From a virus: DNA of 33,604 nt. Under the pieces are notes generated by a model. That model did no database searches and was not told the origin of the DNA. It worked only from the letters and a program-made list of their open reading frames with translations. The stretch's first letter is position 1, and each line of letters opens with the position of its first letter. A program made the translations under genes and the position numbers. Below are positions 24,490 to 32,876 of this stretch, piece by piece. Location: positions 1 through 33,604 of IMG/VR virus record IMGVR_UViG_3300031660_000023. One strand, 5' to 3'.

Positions 24490-26382
24490 TTATACTATTT
24501 CGCAAGCTCCGCCTACACAGGCAAGTTCTTGAGATCCAGTAGTGTTATCTTCTTGTTCAAATTGAGATAGCTCTTCCCAATTTACATTTTGTGGCATTGC
24601 CGCCACTAGCTCATCGTACTTCTCAGCACTGATGTCTTCATAGGGAGCTTGTTGATATACATGGTCACTAGTCGGTAATAGACTAATACCGGAGCACATA
24701 TCAAAATTATCCCATATCCATTGTGCTACCTGTAGATACTCGCTATCAGTATAGTATACAGTTACACTTGGTTTATGCTCGCACCAATGATTCTGGTACG
24801 TCTTCCACAGAGCTAACTGCTCCATTGCTCCTACTTCTTTCACACAAGTACTAGACTCAGGCGCCTTTACAGGGAAACTAAAGACTACAGAAGAGGCGGA
24901 CATAACGTCATTCTCTACTGGGAACCCTGCTTGCTCCATATAGAGTGCAAGTGGGTCTTTCTTGTCTGAACGTACTCTCCGAATGTAATGCTTAGAGAAG
25001 CGAGGATGAATGCCGGAAGCACTGTCAACAAGCTGAGAAACAGTGCCGCTAGGCTTAACGCATGTAATAGCCACAGACTGATTAACACCAAGCTTTGCAG
25101 CCCACTCTTTATTTGTTTCAATACTAACATCTCTCATCTCCTCTAACCATGATGCTAACATTGGAGATTCGGCTGTGCCGTTCTTGCCTCCGAGTACATC
25201 ATGATCCATTATGCCTGTTAAGCTTACGCCCAACAATGCTTCTTCTTCAGTATTACGCTTCCAGCGCACCCGCAGATACCTAAAGTCTGTAAGAGTTGAC
25301 TGTAGAGTACCAATAATCGTTGCTATTCTTACTTTCTTCTTTAGAGTTTCAAGAGTATCGTCCGAACGTACAACTACTTCTGATAAGTTACAAAACTCAT
25401 TACTTCGTAGAATAATCTCAGAACAAGGGTTAGTACCGAAGTCATGAGTTGCGTCTCTACGACCATTACGTGCTGCAATCTTCTGAGCTGCTACACGACT
25501 GAATAAGCCACGCTCTCCTGCTTTAGATTCATACAAGTTCTTCATCTCGTTAAGGTATGCTTCGAAGTCAGGCTTCTCAGTATACGCTACAGAGTTGTTT
25601 GCGAGACGACGTTGACCTTCGTTTTCCCACCAAGCGCCAGACTTAGCTTTTGACATACGTTGATCAGAAAGATTTGAAAGACTAATAAGAGCAGAACGAC
25701 GTACACCGCCTACTACTACAATATCTGCAATCTTACATACAACATCATGACACTCGATACTTGTCAACTTACGACCTGCCGCTTTTTGGAAAATGTTTAC
25801 GCAGAAACGAAACAAATCTTCTAAAGGCTCAGGTCCTGAAGCTCTTCCACCAAATGTCTTAAGTCTAGCACCTGCTGGACGTACTCGGCTCATATCCCAC
25901 TGAGGTAGTTTACCTGCATAAAGCATGGCAATCAACTCACGGAAAGCACTTGCCCATCCTAGCTTACTATCACTTACTACAATAGTAGAGCTTGTTTTAT
26001 GGAACGATTCAGCTACTTCTGGTAGTTTAGTAATGAAGTTACGTTCTACACTAAAGCCTACCCCTGTTCCGCACATTAATACATACATAAGCTCGTCAAA
26101 AGCTCGTGGATGGTCAATGTGTAAATAACTACAATTAAAGCCTGCTACGTTATCACGTTTAAGTGCTTCACCTGCGGTCATCATACAGCGCATAGAAGGC
26201 ATAACCTCCATAGCTTGAATAGCGTCAAACAACTCTTGACCCTCTTCGTTGTTCAACTGCTCTCTTTCCTTGAAAAAGTCAATATAACGCTTAACTGTTT
26301 CTTCCCAAGTCTCACGACGGCCTTCTTCTTCTAGCCAGCGTGCATACCTACTCTTGTGTATAAAACTTTGATACTGATCCAT
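24490..26382 (-). CDS. nrdJ: Adenosylcobalamin-dependent (class II) ribonucleoside-triphosphate reductase
   Basis: A 630-residue enzyme that reduces ribonucleotides to deoxyribonucleotides with vitamin B12 coenzyme, giving the phage dNTPs without oxygen or a small subunit. Compared with the Lactobacillus leichmannii enzyme (739 residues), the catalytic set is visible. It comprises C84 (GFNCSYL), N318, the radical cysteine C320 and E322 in NPCSEI, and C331, exactly 11 residues after C320 as in the reference (C408/C419). PSGTVS at 444-449 is the phosphate-binding loop. The C-terminal redox pair C622/C627 (CVGGAC) is kept. It is shorter than the bacterial enzyme. The start codon overlaps the flap endonuclease stop (TAATG). 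No intein or frameshift is visible. Confidence 0.92.
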   Translation of the reverse strand: MDQYQSFIHKSRYARWLEEEGRRETWEETVKRYIDFFKEREQLNNEEGQELFDAIQAMEVMPSMRCMMTAGEALKRDNVAGFNCSYLHIDHPRAFDELMYVLMCGTGVGFSVERNFITKLPEVAESFHKTSSTIVVSDSKLGWASAFRELIAMLYAGKLPQWDMSRVRPAGARLKTFGGRASGPEPLEDLFRFCVNIFQKAAGRKLTSIECHDVVCKIADIVVVGGVRRSALISLSNLSDQRMSKAKSGAWWENEGQRRLANNSVAYTEKPDFEAYLNEMKNLYESKAGERGLFSRVAAQKIAARNGRRDATHDFGTNPCSEIILRSNEFCNLSEVVVRSDDTLETLKKKVRIATIIGTLQSTLTDFRYLRVRWKRNTEEEALLGVSLTGIMDHDVLGGKNGTAESPMLASWLEEMRDVSIETNKEWAAKLGVNQSVAITCVKPSGTVSQLVDSASGIHPRFSKHYIRRVRSDKKDPLALYMEQAGFPVENDVMSASSVVFSFPVKAPESSTCVKEVGAMEQLALWKTYQNHWCEHKPSVTVYYTDSEYLQVAQWIWDNFDMCSGISLLPTSDHVYQQAPYEDISAEKYDELVAAMPQNVNWEELSQFEQEDNTTGSQELACVGGACEIV

Positions 26383-27212
26383 TAAATCATTTTCCTCTGT
26401 ATTTCGGATATATTATCCGTGCCTATCGCGTCATCGCAATATGTAATTAAGTCCATCAACTCATAATTTTTTAGCAATACTTCAGCATTTGCATTTAGCT
26501 CTTGTATATACTTATACTTACCATCTAATGGAATGTTGTCGTAAATTGTTAGCGCATCGCCGTATTCTTCTATGAGTTGTGCTGCTCTCTTCGGGCCTAT
26601 ACCATTAATACCTGGAACGTTATCTCCCTTATCCCCTGTTAGACACTTAAAGGATATATACTGCTCAGGAGTTACTTCGTAGTGGTCACTCCAGTTATTT
26701 ATTGTTACTTCTTTTCGAGTAACGTAGGAAAACCTACTCACACCGTCTTGGATTAACAAGTCCCAATCTCGGTCACTTGACAACAGCCAAATGTCTTTTA
26801 AGCCATACTCTTCTTTTTGCTTCACAAGGTGGGCAGCAAGATCATCTGCCTCTACACCTTTATAGCGAAGTATTGTATAACTCTCTTCTAGTAGCTCTAG
26901 TGTTGCTTCGTACTCGTCAAAGAAGTCTGCAAATGCTTGCTTTTCTTCCTCCGTCTGTACAGCATACTTATCTTTTCGATTCTGTTTGTACTCTGGTAAT
27001 AACTCTTTTCTATAACTAGAAGAACCCCAATCTGCGGTAATAATAATCCTACCGCATTTGTAAGAGTTTGCTAGAGATTTTACTGTTTCTACATACTGCT
27101 CTCGAAAGTCTGTTCTGCCCTGATGCTTCCATCTAAAAGCTAAGTTTAGTGCATCCACAATCAATACAGTGCTTTCGGCACCTCCGATTGCTTCATTAAA
27201 ATTAAAAGCCAC
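26382..27212 (-). CDS. 5'-3' exonuclease / flap endonuclease (PIN plus H3TH)
   Basis: A 276-residue FEN-type nuclease that removes RNA primers and 5' flaps, comparable to T4 RNase H or T5 exonuclease. Metal-binding acids are in place: D20 (VDALN), D61 (TADWG), E121, D123 and D124 (EADDLAA), D147 and D149 (SSDRDWD), D194 and D197 (TGDKGDNVPG). The helix-hairpin-like DNA-binding segment GINGIGPKRAAQLIEEYG follows. The ATG at 27212 lies inside the end of the upstream nuclease gene (11-base overlap). The stop overlaps the reductase start. The family is firm; the exact T4 counterpart is not. Confidence 0.88.
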   Translation of the reverse strand: MAFNFNEAIGGAESTVLIVDALNLAFRWKHQGRTDFREQYVETVKSLANSYKCGRIIITADWGSSSYRKELLPEYKQNRKDKYAVQTEEEKQAFADFFDEYEATLELLEESYTILRYKGVEADDLAAHLVKQKEEYGLKDIWLLSSDRDWDLLIQDGVSRFSYVTRKEVTINNWSDHYEVTPEQYISFKCLTGDKGDNVPGINGIGPKRAAQLIEEYGDALTIYDNIPLDGKYKYIQELNANAEVLLKNYELMDLITYCDDAIGTDNISEIQRKMI

Positions 27213-27648
27213 CTATCCACTCCACTTTTTCACTTGCTAACCAATCCTCTGCTAATAGTACATAACAATTTAGAAACCTGATATACAGATACTCATCTGT
27301 GTTTTCTGGCTTCATCTCTATCACTACAAATACCTTAGATCGATCATATTTAAAAAATAGCATTGGCTTTTGATCGCCACCTGCCGCTTGTATTACAACT
27401 TTCTTCCACCATCTTATAAGATTATTAGTCTTAGGTTGTGTAAAGATTCTATCACTTAATGGTGAATCTTTGTAATTCTTTACCTCTATACAAAAATGAT
27501 TTCTCTGGTTAGGGACATATAAGTCTCCTTTAAGATACTCCAGAGCGCCCGAGGCAGGCACTCTTTCGAATTTTAAACCAGTAGCATCTCGAAGCATATC
27601 ACGTACTAGATACTCTCCCCTCGCTCCCTTTGCTCTTGAGTCTACCAT
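27202..27648 (-). CDS. PD-(D/E)XK nuclease, Holliday-junction-resolvase-like
   Basis: I choose the ATG at 27648 (MVDSRAKGARGE), preceded by GCGAGGAAGAAT with a good GAGG site. The frame opens at a GTG at 27669, but that start has no ribosome binding site. In the 148-residue product the PD-(D/E)XK pattern reads E12 (GARGEYLV), D42 (KGDLYVP), E55 and K57 (CIEVKNYK), with RVPASGALE between. This order and spacing match Hjc-like resolvases and other small phage nucleases of this fold. In a recombination operon with gp46/gp47 and UvsW-like helicase, resolution of branched DNA for packaging is a likely job. It overlaps the small gene upstream by 50 bases. Confidence 0.75.
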   Translation of the reverse strand: MVDSRAKGARGEYLVRDMLRDATGLKFERVPASGALEYLKGDLYVPNQRNHFCIEVKNYKDSPLSDRIFTQPKTNNLIRWWKKVVIQAAGGDQKPMLFFKYDRSKVFVVIEMKPENTDEYLYIRFLNCYVLLAEDWLASEKVEWIGGF

Positions 27649-27796
27649 ATTCTTCCTCGCTAATACCACAACTTGTACAAGCAGTACCTTCTAGTACTGT
27701 TACTTCTATATAGCCGCAATTGTGTTTCCAATAATTTTCAGTAAGGGCTGCTCCACTTACTACATTCCACCATATTCTTCTCCTACCCGCACTCAT
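27599..27796 (-). CDS. Small zinc-ribbon-like protein
   Basis: A 65-residue basic protein starting at the base after the gp46 stop (TAG then ATG), with GGAGA 5 bases upstream; that site decides the start. The core WKHNCGYIEVTVLEGTACTSCG gives His, Cys and a CxxC pair, so one zinc-ribbon knuckle is possible. WW near the N-terminus and a basic tail follow. Its last 50 bases overlap the nuclease gene in another frame. I do not recognise a named family. The good ribosome binding site and operon position support it being expressed; a transcription- or nuclease-accessory role is only a guess. Confidence 0.6.
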   Translation of the reverse strand: MSAGRRRIWWNVVSGAALTENYWKHNCGYIEVTVLEGTACTSCGISEEEYGRLKSKGSEGRVSST

Positions 27797-29593
27797 CTAC
27801 TTCTCCAGTGTACTAATGTTTCCATCCTTAACTACTTCGATCTTTTCAAGTAAAGGATGAGACCACCCATGAGATACTATATAGGTATTCATATCTTCTC
27901 TCAGTAGGACTTCTACTAACTTTTCCCTGCCTTGATCGTCGAGTACGTTGGTTACTTCGTCTAAGAACAATATATTGATTTTAGACTTCGAGATACTACT
28001 CATTAGCTTACGAATCGCTATCAAAGTAGCAGTGTTCACTCTTGCTAACTCTCCAGAAGAAAGTGCTAGAATATCTACTACATTACCATTATCAGTAATT
28101 TGTACATTTAACTTATCATTAGAGACAACAAACTCAAGTGTAAAACGACCATCAGACAATTCGGCTAAGTACTCATTCGCTAACTCTTCTAGCTCTCCAA
28201 CTAAGTTTTCAATCTTATACGCAAGTAATCCGTTAGTGCTAAAAGACTTTTTAAGAGTCTCTAACTCTGCTTCGAGTTTTTGATTTCCTAACAACTTGCC
28301 ATCATACTCTTCTTGTTGTTCAACAAACTCTGCAGTCTGCTCTTGAATAACTTGAATACGAGTATTAAGTCGTGTGCGTCTTTCATTTTCTACATAGTTA
28401 TTTGCGCGTAGGCGTTTTGCCTCAGTCAAGCTCTCTTCAATCAATGCCCGCTTTTCTTCAAGCTCTTGCTTGTCCAATACTATCTTTGGGAGAGTTGGAT
28501 CGAAAGACCTTACTAAATCTTCCCAATCTTTCTGTGCAGTAGCATTTCTTTCAAACTCCAGGTTACGCGCCTTGATACGCAAAATCTCAGGTGTAATTCT
28601 ACTTATAGCATTTACAGCTTCGTCATAATTTCCCTGCTCTACTGCAATCATAGCTTTCTCTGCAGAAACATCTATAGATTGCTTGCAAGTAGGACACTCT
28701 TCTTTTAATTTTTCTAGCTTTGTCAGTGTTCGTTTTGCACCCGCAGCGACTGCTTTTACATTGCCAAACTCTTCTTGCAGATCATCATAGGATTCATGCT
28801 GTGTTACTTCTGAACTCTGTACAGCTGCTATATCTATTTGGTCAAGCAGTGCCTTGTATTGATTGTTTGTAGTAATTTTTTTATTTTTTTCGGAGATATT
28901 TGCAATCTCTGCCGTCAAAGAACTTAAAGCTTTCTCATCATCAGATGTATTAATTTCTAAATCCATCATGGGTAGTATGAGTGTATCACTCAATTTATTT
29001 GTTTCTAACCATTTCTCTACTGTCGCTAACTTCCCTGCTATAGTAGCAGACGTACTGGATACTTCTCTAGAGGCACTTTTAAATACTTCGAACAATTCAA
29101 CGTATTTTTCTAGGTGTAGCAAGTCTATCAGAAACTTCTTACGGTTAGCATCTGTAGCAGTTAAAAACTGTAAACTTGCATTAGTATTTTGATACACTAA
29201 TTGTGAGAAGGTTTTAAAGTCAACTCCAAGAATCTCTTGCAAAGTTTTATATGTGTTTGTAGCTGTGTGGCTAGATATATCCGAGCCATTCTTTTCAAGT
29301 TTAACTTTTATGTTTGTTTTTCGATTAACGGTAATTACATAACTATCATTATCCTTTGTAAAGGATAGACATATATTATATCCGTCATTAACGTATCTAT
29401 TTGGAATGTCTGCTTTTTTGATTCCCTTTGAGTTTTTATTATACAAGGCTTCTTCGATGATTAACGGTATGGAAGACTTACCCATACCGTTAGTACCAAG
29501 GATTTGTGTAACAGTATTATCGTCTAATTGTAACTCATTACCAGAACCGTAACTAAAGCAGTTATCCCATTTCAATGTTTGAAGTGTAATCAT
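27797..29593 (-). CDS. Recombination exonuclease ATPase subunit, SbcC/Rad50/T4 gp46-like
   Basis: A 598-residue SMC-type ATPase that pairs with the gp47-like nuclease to resect double-strand ends and start recombination-dependent replication. Walker A is GTNGMGKS (33-40). Two long charged coiled-coil arms flank the zinc hook C300-P-T-C303. The ABC signature LSSGE is at 511-515 and Walker B ILFLDEV at 541-547, followed by LDDQG. Length is close to T4 gp46 (560). The gene overlaps gp47 by 32 bases at its start and abuts the zinc-ribbon gene at its end, as expected for subunits made in fixed ratio. Confidence 0.9.
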   Translation of the reverse strand: MITLQTLKWDNCFSYGSGNELQLDDNTVTQILGTNGMGKSSIPLIIEEALYNKNSKGIKKADIPNRYVNDGYNICLSFTKDNDSYVITVNRKTNIKVKLEKNGSDISSHTATNTYKTLQEILGVDFKTFSQLVYQNTNASLQFLTATDANRKKFLIDLLHLEKYVELFEVFKSASREVSSTSATIAGKLATVEKWLETNKLSDTLILPMMDLEINTSDDEKALSSLTAEIANISEKNKKITTNNQYKALLDQIDIAAVQSSEVTQHESYDDLQEEFGNVKAVAAGAKRTLTKLEKLKEECPTCKQSIDVSAEKAMIAVEQGNYDEAVNAISRITPEILRIKARNLEFERNATAQKDWEDLVRSFDPTLPKIVLDKQELEEKRALIEESLTEAKRLRANNYVENERRTRLNTRIQVIQEQTAEFVEQQEEYDGKLLGNQKLEAELETLKKSFSTNGLLAYKIENLVGELEELANEYLAELSDGRFTLEFVVSNDKLNVQITDNGNVVDILALSSGELARVNTATLIAIRKLMSSISKSKINILFLDEVTNVLDDQGREKLVEVLLREDMNTYIVSHGWSHPLLEKIEVVKDGNISTLEK

Positions 29594-30521
29594 TGTAAGT
29601 TCCTATGATGTCTGGTATTTTAGCAGGGTTAATTTCTAGTATGTAGGTTAAGTACTCTACTAGCTCTTCTTGTATGGTCATCTCTTTGTCCATAATTAAA
29701 GAGGCTTCTGACTTTCGTTTTACCACTTTCTTATCTAGGAGCTCTGAATTCTTTACTCCTGCTAGATCTTGTATATCGCCTTCTACTTCATAGATTGTAT
29801 GATTAAAGACAGTAGCAGTCATTTCTTCACTACTTGTAACTGTCTTACGAATTAGCTGAGGTAGTTTAAACTCTTCCCACATCCAACTCCAATCTTGTTC
29901 ATTAATAAGTAAGTACCCTGTCTTTACTAAATTTCTATGAAACGAGGTAGTCATGGGACTGCCTGGATATACAATATTTCTTTGTGTATTACTATGAGAA
30001 TGTAAGTCTCCTGCAAACACAACGGGGAAGTCTTCGAATATATCTAAGTCAACTTCTGGTTTAACGTGTGGTGGGATCTCTCCTCGGACATGGGTAAACA
30101 AAGGCTTACTCGTGTCAAAATGTTCTACTGCACCCTTTCTGTGTAGATCTGCGTAAGGCAGTATGCCATACCCAAGATCTTGATCAATGTAAGAGATATC
30201 TACTACATTGATAAGCGGGTTAATATCTCTGGAAACTTGCTTTAGCTGTGTAAAGAAAGTTTTATGTTTCTTTGTAGCCTCATGGTTTCCATCATAGATA
30301 ATAGTTGGAATCTTTACTCCTCGAATAAAGGAGAAGTAAAGCTCTAACTCTTCCATATTTGGCAAACGATCAAAGAGATCGCCGCCAATTATGTGCATAG
30401 CACACTGCTCTTCTAGTGCGTATACTTGCTCAAAGAACATTCTGTAACGGTTTGTCGCCCACTTTACTGGAACGTTTTTCTGTCCCAGCTTTATGTGCCA
30501 GTCTGCCGTAAATAATATCAC
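29562..30521 (-). CDS. Recombination exonuclease nuclease subunit, SbcD/Mre11/T4 gp47-like
   Basis: A 319-residue calcineurin-like phosphoesterase. The two-metal motifs appear in order: D7-W-H9, G47-D48-LFDR, G78-N79-H80-E81, H144 (FTHVRG), and G171-DLHSH176. The last 100 residues would form the capping and gp46-contact region. It resembles T4 gp47 (339 residues) in length. Its start overlaps the gp32-like stop by 4 bases (ATGA), and its end overlaps gp46 by 32 bases. The assignment as gp46 partner follows from the motifs and the adjacent ATPase gene. Confidence 0.9.
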   Translation of the reverse strand: MILFTADWHIKLGQKNVPVKWATNRYRMFFEQVYALEEQCAMHIIGGDLFDRLPNMEELELYFSFIRGVKIPTIIYDGNHEATKKHKTFFTQLKQVSRDINPLINVVDISYIDQDLGYGILPYADLHRKGAVEHFDTSKPLFTHVRGEIPPHVKPEVDLDIFEDFPVVFAGDLHSHSNTQRNIVYPGSPMTTSFHRNLVKTGYLLINEQDWSWMWEEFKLPQLIRKTVTSSEEMTATVFNHTIYEVEGDIQDLAGVKNSELLDKKVVKRKSEASLIMDKEMTIQEELVEYLTYILEINPAKIPDIIGTYNDYTSNIEMG

Positions 30522-31150
30522 CCTACGTTGAACTCAGCATCGAGAGCTTCGTCATCAGTCTCTGCACCGTGGTTACGGAGACGGTCTAACAACTCTTTCT
30601 GTGCGTCAGGGGTAGGACGGCTCATAACATCATCCATAGACTTTAGATCTGTGATAGAGGCTAGTTCGTCTTCTGTAAGAGCACGAGGCTTACACTTCAA
30701 TGCTTGGAGTTGATACTCAACATTGTAAGGTAGTGGGCCAGTCTTTACTCGCTTGAAACAAATGTCCCAGCCAGTTGTGTGATTAGTAGGATCTCCAAGA
30801 TCTTCTGCGGCAGTAATGATTTGCTCCCACAACTTCTTCTTGAGATTTGCTACTTTGACTGTGCCATCGCTTGGGTCAATAACTTGACAAGCGTAGCTCC
30901 AGCCACATTTAAGGTCGGGATAGTACTCGCGTACCCAGTCCTGCTCTTTGTTGTTGAATCGCTCAGAATTTCTATCAAAAGATAGGCACTCTATAGGTAT
31001 GTTCTTTTCGTTCTCGCCTTTAATCCAATAGACATAACGAGCTAGAATGTCTCCAACTACGCGAAATTTGTTGTCGCCGTCTTTGTATTGAAAGGTATTA
31101 ATTGATGATTTCTGGGCTCCGCCAGTTTGCTTATTAAATGATAATGCCAT
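30518..31150 (-). CDS. Single-stranded DNA-binding protein, T4 gp32-like
   Basis: A 210-residue protein that would coat ssDNA during replication and recombination. Residues about 15-150 show the gp32-like OB core: DGDNKFRVVGDILARYVYWIK, CLSFDRNSE, DLKCGWSYACQVID, then VKVANLKKKLWEQI, WDICFKRVKTGPLPYNVEYQL. The C-terminus is acidic (AETDDEALDAEFNVG), as in SSBs that recruit partners through that tail. It is shorter than T4 gp32 (301), and the T4 zinc-ligand arrangement (His, then three Cys) is not obvious, although five Cys are present. ATG and upstream stop overlap (TAATG). Position directly before gp47/gp46 supports the role. Confidence 0.72.
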   Translation of the reverse strand: MALSFNKQTGGAQKSSINTFQYKDGDNKFRVVGDILARYVYWIKGENEKNIPIECLSFDRNSERFNNKEQDWVREYYPDLKCGWSYACQVIDPSDGTVKVANLKKKLWEQIITAAEDLGDPTNHTTGWDICFKRVKTGPLPYNVEYQLQALKCKPRALTEDELASITDLKSMDDVMSRPTPDAQKELLDRLRNHGAETDDEALDAEFNVG

Positions 31151-31551
31151 TAGTGTATAGTCTCCAGTGTGACTTCTTCATAGATGAACGTTATTTCGTC
31201 CTGTAATACTATGAGTAGTCTGTTGTCGTTGATTTCGCTTAAATCCACAGGACAATGAAGTGGATCAAGCGTAGTTTTGTTATATGCAATATAATCTGCG
31301 TAGCTTCGTAAAGACGCTAACGCGTAGTATATGCATAGTTCTTTTGTTGTATACTTATAGGAATGGTACAGAAGCAAATCTCCATGAAGAAGAAAGCTGG
31401 GTCCTGTAAAATTTTTATTAGAATAGTTGTAGATACGGTCGTACTTGTTTTTCGGTAGTTGCTTCTTTATAAGCATTTCCATTATCAAGATGCAAGAGGA
31501 AATATTTCCCTCTGCCGTATCGTAAACCTTCTTCCAATCAAATAAGAGCAC
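31150..31551 (-). CDS. Conserved phage protein of unknown function (GTG start)
   Basis: A 133-residue protein starting with GTG at 31551, chosen because AGGAGG (31559-31564) lies 7 bases upstream. The N-terminus (LLFDWKKVYDTAEGN) also looks like conserved coding sequence. Further stretches are EMLIKKQLPKNKYDRIYNYSNKNFTGPSFLLH and ALASLRSYADYIAY. From memory, similar proteins with LFDW-KVY and KKIPYNKYD occur beside ssDNA-binding protein genes in other large phages, but no function is known to me. A consensus promoter overlaps its ribosome binding site. The stop is coupled to the gp32-like gene (TAATG). The product is predicted to be mixed alpha/beta with no membrane segment. Confidence 0.65.
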   Translation of the reverse strand: MLLFDWKKVYDTAEGNISSCILIMEMLIKKQLPKNKYDRIYNYSNKNFTGPSFLLHGDLLLYHSYKYTTKELCIYYALASLRSYADYIAYNKTTLDPLHCPVDLSEINDNRLLIVLQDEITFIYEEVTLETIH

Positions 31552-31552
31552 T

Positions 31553-31594
31553 ATTATACCTCCTTTTTACCAATTTGTCAAGATATATTTTTTT
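31553..31594 (-). promoter_or_regulatory. Consensus sigma-70 promoter overlapping an RBS and GTG start
   Basis: On the minus strand TTGACA (31576-31581), a 17-base spacer and TATAAT (31553-31558) match the consensus exactly. An A7 tract lies upstream, and bases 31576-31594 are identical to 9565-9583. The spacer contains AGGAGG (31559-31564), and the -10 box fills the gap between that site and the GTG at 31551. Transcripts from this promoter would begin near 31546, inside the gene, so they would lack its ribosome binding site. They would still carry the gp32-like gene and all genes after it. Confidence 0.85.
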
Positions 31595-32876
31595 AAAGGT
31601 ACTTCATATCCCAGCCCTGCTTCATATAGAACCCAACACGATTGGAGGCTTGTTTTCGAGCCGTATTTCCTTTCAAGTGAATATCTATTATCACGGGGGA
31701 TATTTTACCTTCCTTCTTTCGAATCACTCGACCCACAAGCTGTGTGAGTAGTGGTTCATTATTTACAGGGGTAGCAAGTATTAAGCAGCTGAGTGTGTCT
31801 ACTGATATACCCTCTGAGAAAATTGCCTGCGTTCCGTAAAGAACGTTCTTATCTCCGTAGAGTATCTCATCTACAAGCGTTTCCCTATCCTCGTGCGAAA
31901 CATCTCCTGTAACGCATACTGATTTATCTCCTGTTAGCTCAGAGCAGGCTTTTAGAAAGCTAACTCTATCACTTACTACTAGAACTTTATGCCCTCTTGC
32001 GGCGTAGGCCGCAGCAAGCATTGCAATAGTATGCCTGTACTCTTCATCATTTGCTAACTTAGTTACTCGGTTAGCCCAAGGAATTTTTGCACCATCCATG
32101 AATCTAATATCAGACGCTACAAGGTGTATTGTCGGGGTCATATAGTTTTCTTTAGGTGGCTTAAAGAGAGTATTACCAAAGTAATCTCTGAACACAACGT
32201 GTTTACCATCCTTTCTTTCTATAGTTCCTGACAGCCCTATCTTATATCTACAGTAATTTGTATCTAGTATTTTACTAAACGTCGGACTACTAACGTGATG
32301 CATCTCATCTAGTATGATTGTCCCAAATTCTTTACGAATCTTGTCTACGTTTCGGTAGAGAGTTTGGGTATTGCCAATTACGATAGGAGCATCAAGTTCA
32401 AATCTTCCACTGCCTATGATACCAGGTTTAAAACCAAAGACTTTCTCTACTTCCTTTGCCCACTGATTACGCAGAGGGACAGTATGGGTAACAACAAGTG
32501 TCTTTTGTCCAAGTTTACCTGCAATAGCTAAACCTGTAAAAGTCTTGCCCCAACTGACCCACGCGTTAATTATAGCATTGTCTTCGATTTCATCATAAAC
32601 CTTCTGCTGGCTTTCTCGAAGAGGGAACTTAAACTCAGGAAAGTCTACAGGTTTGTGCACTCGTTTATCAACTATTTCATAGTGCTCTGGGATTAAATCC
32701 GTTCGCCCTATTGGTAGTGATACTAACCCGTTACGAATTATGCCCATATTCTTAATTATCTGAGGCGGATCTAACGGGTTGTGCGTAGGGATTGAATATG
32801 TAAGCTCTTTATCGAGCTTCTCTTGCAGTTCAGAACTACAATCCATATATATCCTGTGACTAATTACTGCTTTCAT
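31593..32876 (-). CDS. Superfamily 2 DNA helicase, UvsW-like
   Basis: A 427-residue helicase for branch migration and recombination intermediates, comparable to T4 UvsW. Motifs in order: Q-like segment FPLRESQQKVYDEI (84-97), Walker A VSWGKT (107-112, with Trp where a small residue is usual), DEMHH (190-194), GLSGT (214-218), and motif VI QLVGRVIRKKEGK (379-391). The short N-terminal domain fits UvsW-type proteins. T4 UvsW is 503 residues, so this one is somewhat shorter. It overlaps PhoH by 4 bases (ATGA), and a promoter lies 12 bases after its stop. Confidence 0.85.
   Translation of the reverse strand: MKAVISHRIYMDCSSELQEKLDKELTYSIPTHNPLDPPQIIKNMGIIRNGLVSLPIGRTDLIPEHYEIVDKRVHKPVDFPEFKFPLRESQQKVYDEIEDNAIINAWVSWGKTFTGLAIAGKLGQKTLVVTHTVPLRNQWAKEVEKVFGFKPGIIGSGRFELDAPIVIGNTQTLYRNVDKIRKEFGTIILDEMHHVSSPTFSKILDTNYCRYKIGLSGTIERKDGKHVVFRDYFGNTLFKPPKENYMTPTIHLVASDIRFMDGAKIPWANRVTKLANDEEYRHTIAMLAAAYAARGHKVLVVSDRVSFLKACSELTGDKSVCVTGDVSHEDRETLVDEILYGDKNVLYGTQAIFSEGISVDTLSCLILATPVNNEPLLTQLVGRVIRKKEGKISPVIIDIHLKGNTARKQASNRVGFYMKQGWDMKYL

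Noticed and set aside
27649-27669. GTG at 27669 as the nuclease start
   Set aside because: No ribosome binding site precedes it, while the ATG at 27648 has GAGG at good spacing.
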